Part shown: piece by piece, positions 49,853-59,460 of the stretch
Numbering within the stretch: the first letter of the stretch is position 1
Layout of the letters: each line of letters starts with the position of its first letter
NCBI RefSeq assembly: GCF_900198625.1
Contig: NZ_FZPK01000008.1
Location: 1-64,000 of the forward strand
Source: Helicobacter rappini
GTDB taxonomy: Bacteria; Campylobacterota; Campylobacteria; Campylobacterales; Helicobacteraceae
Direction: 5' to 3'
DNA: 64,000 nt
The notes under the pieces: model-generated
The model's input: the letters and a program-made list of their open reading frames with translations, nothing else
What the model was told of the DNA's origin: nothing
Database searches by the model: none
Program-made: the position numbers and the translations under genes

Positions 49853-50740
49853 TTATTCAGAATCCATATACCTTTCATCGCAAAAGCTTTGTGCGTGAAT
49901 ATTACTAAAGGCGTTTTTGAGTGATTTAAATAGATTTGGATTTTTAGATTCTAAATCTTTTAATAACTCTTTATTCGCGGCTCTAGCTTTTGGTCGTTTA
50001 TCCTCTGGTAGCCAGTTTATAGGGCAGTTACAATCAGGTGCGATATAGATATTATTACTTGCGATAAAGTCTATAATCTGCCTTTCACGCACAAAGATAA
50101 GCGGACGGATAACGCCTAGCCCATTTTGTGCCTTGTAGTATGGAGGCATAGAACGCAAAGCACCATTGTAAGTGAGATTCATCATAAAGCTTTCTGCGGC
50201 ATCATCTAAATGATGTGCCAATGCGATTTTATTAAACCCCCTTTCTAACGCCATGCTGTAAAGCTCACCGCGTCTCATACGCGAACAAAAAGAGCAATAA
50301 ATCGTGCCTTCTTTCTTGTGATTTTCAAGTATTTTAAATATCTGCGTGCGATTAAGCTCATAAGGGATATTTAGCTTTTTGCAATACTCAAAGATATACT
50401 CATACTCACCACCCCTGCCATAATCAATCGTCATAGCAAGAAACTCAAACTTAAAAGGTGCATGTTTTTTCATATATGCAAAAATAGTTGCAAGTAGCAT
50501 GGAATCTTTACCGCCACTCAACCCAAGCAAGATTTTATCGCCTTCTTTAATGAGATTATATTTTGCATTTGTGCGACCAACGATATTTAGAATCTTTTTG
50601 CTAATTGTTGGATTTTCTTTGCTGTCTTTGCGTTTCGTGTTTATTATATGCTGTAAGATTTCTTCGTGCTTAAAAGGGGAGAGTTTATTTACCTGTGGAT
50701 TGTCTTGTATTTGCCATATTGCTTGTTTTGTTGTTTGCAT
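49853..50740 (-). CDS. ttcA: tRNA 2-thiocytidine biosynthesis protein TtcA-like
   Basis: 295 residues. The PP-loop GLSGGKDSMLLAT (about 69-81) activates the target base with ATP, YCSFCSRMRRGELY holds the CxxC motif near residue 155, and DCNCPINWLPEDKRPKARAAN near residue 237 holds the third Cys of the [4Fe-4S] site. The family thiolates C32 in tRNA. A 53-residue N-terminal extension precedes the core. The gene is alone, flanked by gene-free gaps of 196 and 310 bases. Confidence 0.88.
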   Translation of the reverse strand: MQTTKQAIWQIQDNPQVNKLSPFKHEEILQHIINTKRKDSKENPTISKKILNIVGRTNAKYNLIKEGDKILLGLSGGKDSMLLATIFAYMKKHAPFKFEFLAMTIDYGRGGEYEYIFEYCKKLNIPYELNRTQIFKILENHKKEGTIYCSFCSRMRRGELYSMALERGFNKIALAHHLDDAAESFMMNLTYNGALRSMPPYYKAQNGLGVIRPLIFVRERQIIDFIASNNIYIAPDCNCPINWLPEDKRPKARAANKELLKDLESKNPNLFKSLKNAFSNIHAQSFCDERYMDSE

Positions 50741-51050
50741 GTTTAGACTTCTTTATATTGTGATGTAAAAGCTGTAAGTGTAGCATAAAAACATATAGAT
50801 TTAAGATAGCATATTGCTTTAGCGTGTTTCAATTTGCAAGAATCTTGTATGATAGTATTTTAGAGATTGTGTTATATAATCCCACAAGTTACGCATATTT
50901 TACAAACTACACGCAAACTTGCAGAGATATAGACAAAAAGTAGCAGTATAAAAATAAGATTTATTACAGAAATAATCTCTCATTGCTACAAATTTAAGCA
51001 ATAAAGAATCTCTTTTAAATAAAATTATTCTCCGCTGACATTTTCCTTAT
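50741..51050. other. 310-base gap between ttcA and ggt
   Basis: AT-rich, no ORF with coding character. A short dyad (ATTGCT..AGCAAT, about 50983-51003) lies after the ggt stop on the minus strand and could be part of a terminator. Nothing else seen. Confidence 0.3.
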
Positions 51051-52793
51051 TTAAAACTCTTTTCTTGGATCATTTACTCCATAGATAATGCCTGTCTTTG
51101 GATCACGCAAAATTGCACTCACGTCACCCATATCCGGTAATTCTGTGATTTTATATCCCATTCTTTTAAGATTATCTTGCACATCTTTTGTCATACCATA
51201 AGGCTCAATGCGAATCTCATCTGGCTCCCATTGCATATGGAATCTTGGTGATTCTACCGCTTTTGCTATATCCATTTTATGATCAATCACATTAGAAATC
51301 ACTTGCAACACAGTGGTAATAATCCTTGCACCACCCGGACTGCCCACTACCATAAATAGCTTACCATCTTTTAGAATGATTGTAGGACTCATTGAACTTA
51401 GCGGTCTTTTCCTTGGGACAATCGCATTTGCTTCACCGCCTACTAAGCCATAAAGATTGGCTACACCGGGTTTAATAGAAAAGTCATCCATTTCATTATT
51501 AAGTATAAATCCAGCCCCTTCAACCGCTGCTATCGCACCATAACTTGCATTAATAGTATAGGTTACGCTTACAGCATTGCCCCATTTATCTGCTACTGAA
51601 TAATGTGTAGTGTGATTACCCTCTTTGTGATTTATAGGTTGTCCTACTTTTATAACACCAAGTCCGGGCTTAATATTTTTACTAGGGACTGCCTTGCCCT
51701 TTGCATTGAGTATATTTGTGTAGATTTTTTTTGCATACTCTTTTGCTAATAATTTATCAGTTGGCACACTGAAAAAATCTGGATCTGCCATAAATACCGA
51801 TCTATCAGCATAGGCTTGACGCATTGCTTCAGTCATTAAGGCAATAGACTTTGATGAGCCAAAACCTAGACTAGCTATATCTGCATTTTCCATTGTGTTT
51901 AGAATCTGAATGATATGTGTCCCGCCGCTACTTGGTGGAGACATGGAGATAATCTCATAGCCTCTATATGTGCCTGTTACTGGCTTTCGCCATACCACAT
52001 TATATTGTGCTAAATCTTCTTTAGAGATTATACCGCCATTATTTTGCATATCAGCAACGATCAATTCTGCAATTTTCCCTTGATAAAACGCACTCTCACC
52101 CTCTTTTTGTATAAGTCTCAAGGTCTTTGCCAAATCTTTTTGCACGAGTGTATCCCCACCTTGATAAAGTGAGCCATCTTTCTTTAAAAAGTATTTTCTC
52201 GTGCTTGCAAATTTAGCTAAATCATCTTTTACTTCAAGCATGGTTTCAGCCTGTCTATCAGTAATCACAAAGCCATTTTCAGCTAAATCGATAGCAGGTT
52301 GCATGAGTTCGCCAAGCGGCTTTGTGCCATATTTATCAAGCATAGCACTCATACCTTTAACAGTGCCGGGCACTCCCGCAGCTAAATATCCAAGTGTTGA
52401 AGCATTTGGAATCACATTGCCCTTATTATCCAAATACATATCTCTTGTGGCTTTTAACGGGGCTTTTTCTCTAAAATCAAGTGTAATATTCTCACCATTT
52501 GCAAGGTGAATGACAGCAAAGCCACCACCACCGATGTTTCCGGCAGCAGGATGGACTACCGCTAAAGCATAGCCAACTGCTACCGCCGCATCAATCGCAT
52601 TTCCGCCATTATCAAGCACAGCTTTTCCTATCGCAGTAGCATAAGGGCTACTCGTCATCGCAAGTCCTGTGCCTGTTGTATCTCGTGTTGGAGGATAACT
52701 CGCTGCAAACACAGCACTCACGCTTAAAAACCCTGTCATCACAAGAGATTTTAGCGGTGTTACACCTAAACTTTTATGAATGTTAAAACCCAT
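51051..52793 (-). CDS. ggt: Gamma-glutamyltranspeptidase
   Basis: Periplasmic/secreted N-terminal nucleophile hydrolase that splits glutathione and glutamine; in Helicobacter it supplies glutamate and damages host T cells and epithelium. 580 residues with a signal peptide (cleavage near FAAS, residue 31). Autoprocessing at the TTHYSV motif places the nucleophilic Thr at about residue 395, followed by TINASYGA, NNEMDDFS and KRPLSSMSPTI. SPPSSGGTH and the GNIGGGGF segment are also conserved. All key motifs are intact. Monocistronic. Confidence 0.96.
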   Translation of the reverse strand: MGFNIHKSLGVTPLKSLVMTGFLSVSAVFAASYPPTRDTTGTGLAMTSSPYATAIGKAVLDNGGNAIDAAVAVGYALAVVHPAAGNIGGGGFAVIHLANGENITLDFREKAPLKATRDMYLDNKGNVIPNASTLGYLAAGVPGTVKGMSAMLDKYGTKPLGELMQPAIDLAENGFVITDRQAETMLEVKDDLAKFASTRKYFLKKDGSLYQGGDTLVQKDLAKTLRLIQKEGESAFYQGKIAELIVADMQNNGGIISKEDLAQYNVVWRKPVTGTYRGYEIISMSPPSSGGTHIIQILNTMENADIASLGFGSSKSIALMTEAMRQAYADRSVFMADPDFFSVPTDKLLAKEYAKKIYTNILNAKGKAVPSKNIKPGLGVIKVGQPINHKEGNHTTHYSVADKWGNAVSVTYTINASYGAIAAVEGAGFILNNEMDDFSIKPGVANLYGLVGGEANAIVPRKRPLSSMSPTIILKDGKLFMVVGSPGGARIITTVLQVISNVIDHKMDIAKAVESPRFHMQWEPDEIRIEPYGMTKDVQDNLKRMGYKITELPDMGDVSAILRDPKTGIIYGVNDPRKEF

Positions 52794-53066
52794 AGTTTCT
52801 TCCTTATGTAAAATTGTGCTTCATTATTTCATTAAAATGTAAATAAGCAAAATAGCATTATCAAATTATGACAAGCGGTTTAGTTTGCAATTATACAAAA
52901 TGTTACATTATTACCAGTTGTGGTTAAGGTATAGGGCTATTTGTCTATAAATGATATTTTGATAAAAAATACACAATATCCGCAAGATTCCGATACATAT
53001 ACAAATTATTGCCGATTTTTTGCTAGAATATGTCTTTTATTTTTCATATAGATTTAAGGGGAGATT

Positions 53067-54782
53067 ATGCGAGATTCCATAATATGCGCAAATAGAGTGG
53101 ATAAATTTAGAAAATATAGAAAGTCTGTGTTGTGTGGGGCTTTGTTTGCAAGTGCGTTTAGTGTAGTAGAGGCTATGGAGTTTGGCACAATGGGGAATGT
53201 CTCTGCATCTATGGGTGGGGCTGGAGTAGCTTTGAAAAGTCCTTTTGCTTTGTATTATAATCCGGCATTGCTTGCTTCAGATTCTAAAATGCGTATAGGT
53301 TATAGCATAGGTGTCGGCTTATCGCAATCAAATCTAGATAAGCTTACGAATCTAAACTTTGTCAAAATGGTAGAATCTCTTACAAGTCTTGGCAGTCAAA
53401 TGGGTGGCGGTAGTAAAGCTATCACAAAGACAACTCGATCTGCTGTGCCTGCACTAATGGCAGGTGCGATGCCGTTTGCGGCAAATGGTGGAGCAAGGGC
53501 TGCAAGTAATTTAACTGACGCATTGGAAGAAGCTTTAAAGGCTAGTGGTGCTACAGGAAGTGATTTAGAATCCTTATGGAACAGCTATGAGCAGAGTCAT
53601 CAAGGTAGCACAGATCATTCACAACTGATTGGGAATCTACAAACTTCTGTAAATAATTCCAATATGACTCAAGAGCAAAAAGATATGTTTAACGACTTTG
53701 CTGGATCAGTGGATTGGAGCGACTTTGATGTATCTAATGGCAAAATCACAAGCATGACTATTAAGTCTGGTAGTAATGGTGCATTAGACGCTGCTATGAA
53801 AGATTTAGACACTCTTTTTGAAGTCTTAAAAAATAACAACATGAATGTAATCAGTCAAAGCGGTATAGTCTTTCAACTCTCTAGTGAGACCATGCAAGAG
53901 AAGTTTGGTAGCCTTGCAGTAGGGCTATTTAATACTACACAAGCTGGAGTATCGCTTGTTGGCGATAAGAGTCGCATGCGGCTTATATTTGGTGATCCAA
54001 CTGATGGATATTATGAGCTTGTTGTAAAATCCGGTGGATACACACTTAAGCAAGCTACTGCGGAGGATTATAATAAATTTTCTATCCTACAATCTGTTGA
54101 AAAGGGTGATGCGCATAAAGTCGTAAGCTCTGTGTTTAATCTCACAGAATTACCCGTGGGCTATGCGTATAGATTTAACTTTGACAATTCGGAGTTAAGC
54201 ATAGGCGTAGCTGGTAAGCTTATGCTTGGGGCGAGTCTGTATCATGAGCAGTTTCTTGGCTCAAACCTGCAGTTTAATACAAACTTTGCTTCAAACATAC
54301 AATACAACACTACTTTTGGGATAGATTTAGGCACATATTATGGCTACAATATAGGAGATTCTGGGCAGTTTGGCGTAGGTTTTGTAGCAAAAAATATCAA
54401 TACGCCAACTTTCAGATTCGATACTGCACCAACTATTAGTATAAAACCACAATATAGGGCAGGTATAGCCTACAATGGCAAAAGATTCTCACTTGCATTT
54501 GACGCTGATGTATTGCCAAACGAAGTGCTAACTTATAGTCAATATGGTTTGTATTCTCAAATGATAGGTGGCGGTTTTAAACTTGATTATAGATTTGTAG
54601 ATGTGAGAGGTGGTGTCGCCTATGATTTACGAAGAGACACTGGGGCTATACTTACTGCTGGTGTGAATATCTTAGGACTTATTGATATCGCTGCAGAAGT
54701 TGGCACAACATGGGTTGATTACTTTGGGACTACTGCGCCAAAATATGCTAATGTAAGAGTGGGTGGCAGCTTTAGCTGGTAA
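53067..54782 (+). CDS. Outer-membrane protein of the TraF_2 / OmpP1-like group
   Basis: 571 residues. The export signal appears internal to a charged N-terminus (about residues 20-35, LCGALFASAFSVVEA); a later ATG is possible. Then FGTMGNVSASMGGAGVALKS and ALYYNPALLA, the start typical of plasmid-TraF-like and FadL-like barrels, and a C-terminal barrel ending in an aromatic residue (VGGSFSW). The middle (about 120-260) is Ser/Asn/Gln-rich. There are no conjugation genes nearby, so the TraF name is only a family label. Role: outer-membrane channel of unknown substrate. Confidence 0.7.
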   Translation: MRDSIICANRVDKFRKYRKSVLCGALFASAFSVVEAMEFGTMGNVSASMGGAGVALKSPFALYYNPALLASDSKMRIGYSIGVGLSQSNLDKLTNLNFVKMVESLTSLGSQMGGGSKAITKTTRSAVPALMAGAMPFAANGGARAASNLTDALEEALKASGATGSDLESLWNSYEQSHQGSTDHSQLIGNLQTSVNNSNMTQEQKDMFNDFAGSVDWSDFDVSNGKITSMTIKSGSNGALDAAMKDLDTLFEVLKNNNMNVISQSGIVFQLSSETMQEKFGSLAVGLFNTTQAGVSLVGDKSRMRLIFGDPTDGYYELVVKSGGYTLKQATAEDYNKFSILQSVEKGDAHKVVSSVFNLTELPVGYAYRFNFDNSELSIGVAGKLMLGASLYHEQFLGSNLQFNTNFASNIQYNTTFGIDLGTYYGYNIGDSGQFGVGFVAKNINTPTFRFDTAPTISIKPQYRAGIAYNGKRFSLAFDADVLPNEVLTYSQYGLYSQMIGGGFKLDYRFVDVRGGVAYDLRRDTGAILTAGVNILGLIDIAAEVGTTWVDYFGTTAPKYANVRVGGSFSW

Positions 54783-54994
54783 ATATAAAGAGCTAATGAG
54801 TATATAACCTGTATTTCTCTATATGATTTGTCCGTTAAAGTCTAATGCTTTTGTATTCATTGTTGCTTGTGGTGTCAAATCATTTGTGCGGAGTTTGGGT
54901 TGTATCAACTTTTTGTGTAATTTTGCCATTTATTGTATTTTTATGGTTTATAAGAGCAAAAAGCTATCTAACACAACTCATAGCAGCGCTTCCA

Positions 54995-55474
54995 TTATCG
55001 AATCTTTTTTATCCTATTATGCCCTATTTTTAGAATCATGCTGCTTTTTGTGGCAAAAATGCCGCGTTTATCAAGCGCAATAATATCACTTACACTCTCT
55101 GCAAACTCCATGGAAAAATCACCATTTGTGGGGTTTGCTGATGATGAATAAAGCCATTTAAAGCCTTGTAAAAAGTCATTATGTAAGTTATTCTTTATCA
55201 TTCTAAAGCTACTTCCATTTGGCAGTATAAATGAAGTTTTTTTAGCCCTTCTTATCATATTTCGCATAGAAGTGGGTGTGCGGTGTGGGATAGAATCTAG
55301 CTTTGCTATCTCTTTTAAAAGCGGTTTGTTGAGATTTGCACCCTTTTTTTGATTAATGATTCTAGAATCTTTTGATAATAGTCCTATGGTGGTATCTGTC
55401 TGGGCAAGTATAACTTCATTGTTGAGTGAATCTAGGCTTAAAGGCATAAGATTTATGGGGCATGTTTTAGACAT
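54995..55474 (-). CDS. Short Sua5/YciO/YrdC-domain protein
   Basis: 159 residues. It shows VILAQTDTTIGLLSKD (the N-terminal YrdC core with substrate threonine pocket), the TPTSMRNMI basic patch and WLYSSSANPTNG, the hallmark SSANxSG-like segment. Family members make threonylcarbamoyl-AMP for t6A tRNA. It is shorter than full TsaC (about 190) and the usual PTDTVYGL motif is changed to AQTDTTIGL, so it may be a paralogue of altered function. It follows aroA by 8 bases on the same strand. Confidence 0.7.
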   Translation of the reverse strand: MSKTCPINLMPLSLDSLNNEVILAQTDTTIGLLSKDSRIINQKKGANLNKPLLKEIAKLDSIPHRTPTSMRNMIRRAKKTSFILPNGSSFRMIKNNLHNDFLQGFKWLYSSSANPTNGDFSMEFAESVSDIIALDKRGIFATKSSMILKIGHNRIKKIR

Positions 55475-55482
55475 GTTGTATC

Positions 55483-56814
55483 TTATTGTATCTTAGCAAA
55501 GTATGAGAGTAAGTCTAGAAAGTTTGGAAAAGAAGTTTGGATACATTCAGTATCTAATATCTTACCGCCGCACATACAAGCAGCGATAGCAAAACTCATA
55601 GCAATGCGATGATCACCTTTAGAATCTACCACGCCTTTTTGAAGTGTGCCGCCTATAATATCAAAGCCATCATCATATTCTACGCATTGTATCCCAAAGC
55701 TTTTTAAGCCTTGTGCGACAACAGAGATTCTATCACTCTCTTTTACGCGTAATTCTGCGGCGTTGCGTATCCTTGAAGTCCCTTTTGCAACACTACAAGC
55801 AATGCTTAGGGCGGGTATCTCATCAATTAACCATGCGATATTTTCTGTAATATCAACTGCCTTTAGTTCCGCGCTAGAGATTGTAATATCTGCTATTTTT
55901 TCAAAATCATTTCTTTCATTTTCATAGCGTATTTTTGCGCCCATTTTTTCTAGAATCTTAAATGCTTCAATGCGTGTTTTATTCATCATTACACGCCTTA
56001 GCGTGATTGAAGTCTCTGGCATAATACAAGCAAGCACAGCAAAGAAAAATGCTGATGAAGGATCATTTGGGATTGATATATCAAAGGCTTTTAGCAGCTT
56101 ATTTTTCATATCAAAAGCACCAAAGGGTGTGATATGTAATTTATCATCTTTTTGTTGTAAATATGGATTTTTCTGCAGGGCATATAGCATATTTTCTGTA
56201 TGATCTCTACTTAACTCACATTCACTAAAGATTGATTTTTCACTGCCTTGTAATGCGGCTAGTATCAATGCGCTTTTTACTTGAGCTGAAGCGATTTGTG
56301 AATGATATGTGAATCCTTGTAATTTGTTTTTGCTTGGGATAACACAGAGTGGGGCAACTTCTTTTACGCCATCTTTAGTCTTAATTATGCGTGAAGTAAT
56401 ATTTGCCCCGATTGAGCGAAGTGGCTTAAGGATTCTCCCCATTGGACGAGCATGTAAATATATGTCTCCACATAGCACCGCATAGAGATTTGCCCCTGCT
56501 AATAAGCCTGTGAAAAGTCGCATAGAAGTCCCAGAATTACCACAATATAAAATATCATTTGGGGTTTGTAGCCCCTTTTTTGGTGGGGTGAGTAGCAGGT
56601 CCCCATTTTTTTCAAATTTTGCCTTAAGTCCTAGATTCTGTGCGATAGTAAGGCTTCTTTGCGTATCTTCTGCGCGTAAAAAGTGCTTTACTCTACATGT
56701 AGAATCTGCAAAGAGACTAAACATGCAAACACGATGGGATAGGGATTTATCACTTGCTAAAATGTCTAAGTCTGCTCGTATTTCTTGCTGTATTGGCGAA
56801 ATTTCTAGATCCAT
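55483..56814 (-). CDS. aroA: 3-phosphoshikimate 1-carboxyvinyltransferase (EPSP synthase)
   Basis: Sixth step of the shikimate pathway. 443 residues: LASDKSLSHRVCMFSLFA (substrate binding), YCGNSGTSMRLFTGLLAG (PEP and glyphosate region; the NSGTS loop), FTYHSQIASAQVKSALILAA, NDPSSAFFFAVLA and ELRVKESDRISV, ending with DHRIAMSFAIAA. Both domains of the inside-out alpha/beta barrel are present. Translation of the Sua5-like gene is likely coupled to it. Confidence 0.95.
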   Translation of the reverse strand: MDLEISPIQQEIRADLDILASDKSLSHRVCMFSLFADSTCRVKHFLRAEDTQRSLTIAQNLGLKAKFEKNGDLLLTPPKKGLQTPNDILYCGNSGTSMRLFTGLLAGANLYAVLCGDIYLHARPMGRILKPLRSIGANITSRIIKTKDGVKEVAPLCVIPSKNKLQGFTYHSQIASAQVKSALILAALQGSEKSIFSECELSRDHTENMLYALQKNPYLQQKDDKLHITPFGAFDMKNKLLKAFDISIPNDPSSAFFFAVLACIMPETSITLRRVMMNKTRIEAFKILEKMGAKIRYENERNDFEKIADITISSAELKAVDITENIAWLIDEIPALSIACSVAKGTSRIRNAAELRVKESDRISVVAQGLKSFGIQCVEYDDGFDIIGGTLQKGVVDSKGDHRIAMSFAIAACMCGGKILDTECIQTSFPNFLDLLSYFAKIQ

Positions 56815-56936
56815 AATATTCCTTGATAAAACCTATAACTTACATAAGTGAAAATAGTAGTATAGCTTAGCATAGAGACAATAGATTCTAAACGCATTAT
56901 ATAAACCATCTTGCCTTTATAATAAGCTAATAGACA

Positions 56937-56960
56937 ACACTAAGCAATAGGGCTTAGTGT
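56937..56960. terminator. 9-bp dyad with an extra copy of its right arm
   Basis: ACACTAAGC, six-base loop, GCTTAGTGT; the right arm recurs as GGCTTAGTGT at 56991-57000. It lies in the gap after the Sel1 gene and before aroA (both minus). No T run, so its role as terminator is uncertain. Confidence 0.4.
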
Positions 56961-57042
56961 GGATTTATAGTTAGAGAGTAGGCTTAGTGTAAAATGCTTG
57001 AAAGATTCTATACAAACTACAACATAATCAAATTATTAAAGA

Positions 57043-57333
57043 TTACCAGTTTGCATTCGTGCAAGATTCTTTATCACCTAAATCACACGCTTTCTTGTAA
57101 TACTCTTGGGCTAGTGTTGTATTCTCACTCACACCTTTTGCGTTGCGATACATATAGCCTAAAGCCGTGCATGCTTTTGCTTCTTTTTCATCACATAGCT
57201 TTTTATATGATTCTATAGCCTTTGCATAGTCGCCATCATTATATGCCTTATTTGCTTCATCAAGAGTTGCTGCAAACATAGAAGTAGCACAAAATCCTAA
57301 CATTGCCATAACGCAGATAAATTTACGCATATC
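57043..57333 (-). CDS. Small secreted Sel1-repeat protein
   Basis: 96 residues from the ATG at 57333; the frame is open further upstream but that region is low-complexity and lacks a start with a ribosome site. Signal peptide MRKFICVMAMLGFCATSMFA. Then TLDEANKAYNDGDYAKAIES, KLCDEKEAKACTALGYMYRN and YKKACDLGDKESC: one and a half Sel1/TPR units with paired Cys as in Helicobacter cysteine-rich (Hcp) proteins, though far shorter. Periplasmic; function unknown. Confidence 0.75.
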   Translation of the reverse strand, partial: DMRKFICVMAMLGFCATSMFAATLDEANKAYNDGDYAKAIESYKKLCDEKEAKACTALGYMYRNAKGVSENTTLAQEYYKKACDLGDKESCTNANW

Positions 57334-57428
57334 AAATCCTTTACAATAAAATAAGTATGAATTGTAATGTAAAATTTCACATTTTTTACTTTTTTTGCAA
57401 GTTTTGCATAATATTTTATAGAATCTTT

Positions 57429-58619
57429 TTATTTTGGCTTTATAAGAGATAACATTGACATAGCATATAGCAATAATGCAACATATAAAAATAAATCTAT
57501 AATACCATAACGCTGCACGATAGGCTGTGAGAAAAATGGCGATACAAACTGCCCAAAACAAGCCGTAGCACTCAAGATTCCAATGGCTTTACCAATGTGT
57601 TCTTTTGGGACTATTGAAAGCAGAAATGAAGAGTTATTAACAATGATTGCCCCGCCGCCAATGCCAACTAAAAGTAGTCCCAGCACCACCGCATAAATAT
57701 TATGCAATACATAAATGAGTAAAAATCCACTCCCCATACATAAGAATCCAACGATATAAATCCCTTTAACAGATAAAAAGTTGCGTATGCGTGGATAAAA
57801 AAGCGATGAAGTGCCATACGCAAAGGCAGATGCAGAGATACAGAATCCCACAAGCATTTCACTATGTCCTAGATTCTGTGTGATGAGATAGGGAATCTGC
57901 GTTGGTGAAGTGTAGTAAGCAATCATAATAACAAAGCCAAAGAAATAGCAAGGCAGTATAGATATAATTTTAAATTCCTTGCTAGAAGTCTCTACATGTG
58001 CGACTTTCTTAAGAGGGCGAGGCTCAAAAAGTGTGGTAGCAACAAAAAGCATTAAAAAGATTCCAAGTCCATACACATAGAATGGATAATGCCAATCAAA
58101 ATGGGCTAAAATCCCCCCAAGCGACATAAATAACGCACTCCCACAAGCAGTAGCAAAGCCTTGCAATCCAAGAGCTTTTTGCCGCTCTTCCCCTACATAA
58201 TAATCTGCTACTAAAGCACTTGCAGCTGTCATAACAAATGCGGTTGAAATGCCAAAAAGCGCCCTTGTAAATAAAATCCAATAGATATTATCCCAAAACG
58301 CACCAATGACACCACTCACACTCCATAAAAACATAGAGGCAATAAGAAACTTTAAACGACCAAACTTATCAATTAAAACCCCACTTAAAGGCGAAAATAG
58401 CATGATAAACAAAGCAGGTAAAGTCAGCACAAGTTTTGAAAGTGTCTCAATATGTGGAATATGTGCGAAGTGATTCTCAATAGCAGGTATTGAAGTAGCA
58501 ATGATAGTCCCACCTAGCACCGTCATAGATGTGCTTGAAAAGAGAGCAAACATAAAAGTTGGACGATGTGTAATGGTGTATAATTTCTGTTCAAGTCTAT
58601 TTTGTGGAATCTCTGGCAT
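57429..58619 (-). CDS. MFS transporter, Bcr/CflA-like drug-resistance type
   Basis: 396 residues and 12 hydrophobic helices. The motif A region GVLIDKFGRLKFLIAS (about 88) and the motif C-like GFATACGSALFMSLGG fit drug:H+ antiporters. TM1 carries TVLGGTIIATSIPAIENHF. It probably expels small organic molecules; substrate unknown. The gene is alone on the minus strand, with 92 bases to plsY upstream. Confidence 0.85.
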   Translation of the reverse strand: MPEIPQNRLEQKLYTITHRPTFMFALFSSTSMTVLGGTIIATSIPAIENHFAHIPHIETLSKLVLTLPALFIMLFSPLSGVLIDKFGRLKFLIASMFLWSVSGVIGAFWDNIYWILFTRALFGISTAFVMTAASALVADYYVGEERQKALGLQGFATACGSALFMSLGGILAHFDWHYPFYVYGLGIFLMLFVATTLFEPRPLKKVAHVETSSKEFKIISILPCYFFGFVIMIAYYTSPTQIPYLITQNLGHSEMLVGFCISASAFAYGTSSLFYPRIRNFLSVKGIYIVGFLCMGSGFLLIYVLHNIYAVVLGLLLVGIGGGAIIVNNSSFLLSIVPKEHIGKAIGILSATACFGQFVSPFFSQPIVQRYGIIDLFLYVALLLYAMSMLSLIKPK

Positions 58620-58711
58620 ATAAACTCCAAATCCTTAAATCTTTAAGCTATATTGAGAATTGCTACTTGTAATACCTTTATTAGAATCTAGCATGGTTAA
58701 ATCGCATAATA

Positions 58712-59377
58712 CTATGCAGTTTTAGTGCTATCTGTAAATTGTTGTTCTTGCTTTAATGCTAAACGCTTGATATTCTCCCAATGTGTATTTATAATGATAA
58801 TTCCAATTAAGACAACGGGGACATGTGTGCCAATTTGTGCGTTGATATTAATAGATTCTGGCAGACTAAATATATTTGGTATAACAAAGGTTAAAACAAT
58901 ACCGCTTAAAACCCCAAGTAATGATGAAAGCGAAGAGATTTTAAACACCTTGCCAACAATCCCCCATACAATAAGCCCACAAACCCCCTCAACTGGGATT
59001 AAAAGCAAAACGCTACCAATAGCAGTGGCGACACCCTTTCCACCATTAAAGCCCAAAAATGGACTATAACAATGCCCTAGTATCGCAAGAATAGCAATGG
59101 CATATTGTGTCTCAAAGCTTAAACCCATAAGCTTTGCGATGAGCACGACAAACAGCCCCTTAAACGCATCAAGCAATAAGGTAAGCAATGAGAAAAACTT
59201 TGCTTTTTGCGGAGAGATTGCAGCAAAAGCACGATATACATTTGTAGCCCCTGTGCTTTTTGAGCCTATCTCTAAAATATTTTGTTTCGCAAAAATCTTT
59301 ACAAGCAACGCACCAAAAGGAATGCTACCGATTAAATACGCACATATATATAATAAAATATTTGGATTTGTATCCAT
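58712..59377 (-). CDS. plsY: Acyl-phosphate:glycerol-3-phosphate acyltransferase
   Basis: First acylation of glycerol-3-phosphate in membrane lipid synthesis. 221 residues and about five TM helices. Motifs: YLIGSIPFGALLVK (motif 1), GSKSTGATNVYRA (motif 1b region), GHCYSPFLGFNGGKGVATAIG (motif 2, with catalytic and phosphate-binding residues) and a motif 3 near HVPVVLIG. The C-terminal 15 residues are hydrophilic. Confidence 0.94.
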   Translation of the reverse strand: MDTNPNILLYICAYLIGSIPFGALLVKIFAKQNILEIGSKSTGATNVYRAFAAISPQKAKFFSLLTLLLDAFKGLFVVLIAKLMGLSFETQYAIAILAILGHCYSPFLGFNGGKGVATAIGSVLLLIPVEGVCGLIVWGIVGKVFKISSLSSLLGVLSGIVLTFVIPNIFSLPESININAQIGTHVPVVLIGIIIINTHWENIKRLALKQEQQFTDSTKTA

Positions 59378-59460
59378 AAAATGCCTTTATGTAGAATCTA
59401 GCTAAGGATTATAGCCTATTTTTGTAGATTTCATCGCTTTGTGCGTCAATGGCGTGTAAA

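Noticed and set aside
53067..54782. Evidence for a conjugation system from the TraF-like name
   Set aside because: No other transfer gene is in the window; these proteins are widespread chromosomal outer-membrane proteins.
54823..55083. Plus-strand ORFs after the TraF-like gene
   Set aside because: They overlap the end of the Sua5-like gene and have no ribosome site; two overlapping frames are equally open.
57334..57561. N-terminal extension of the Sel1 protein
   Set aside because: A clear signal peptide begins at 57333; the upstream codons are Cys/Ile/Tyr-rich low-complexity and overlap the MFS gene end.
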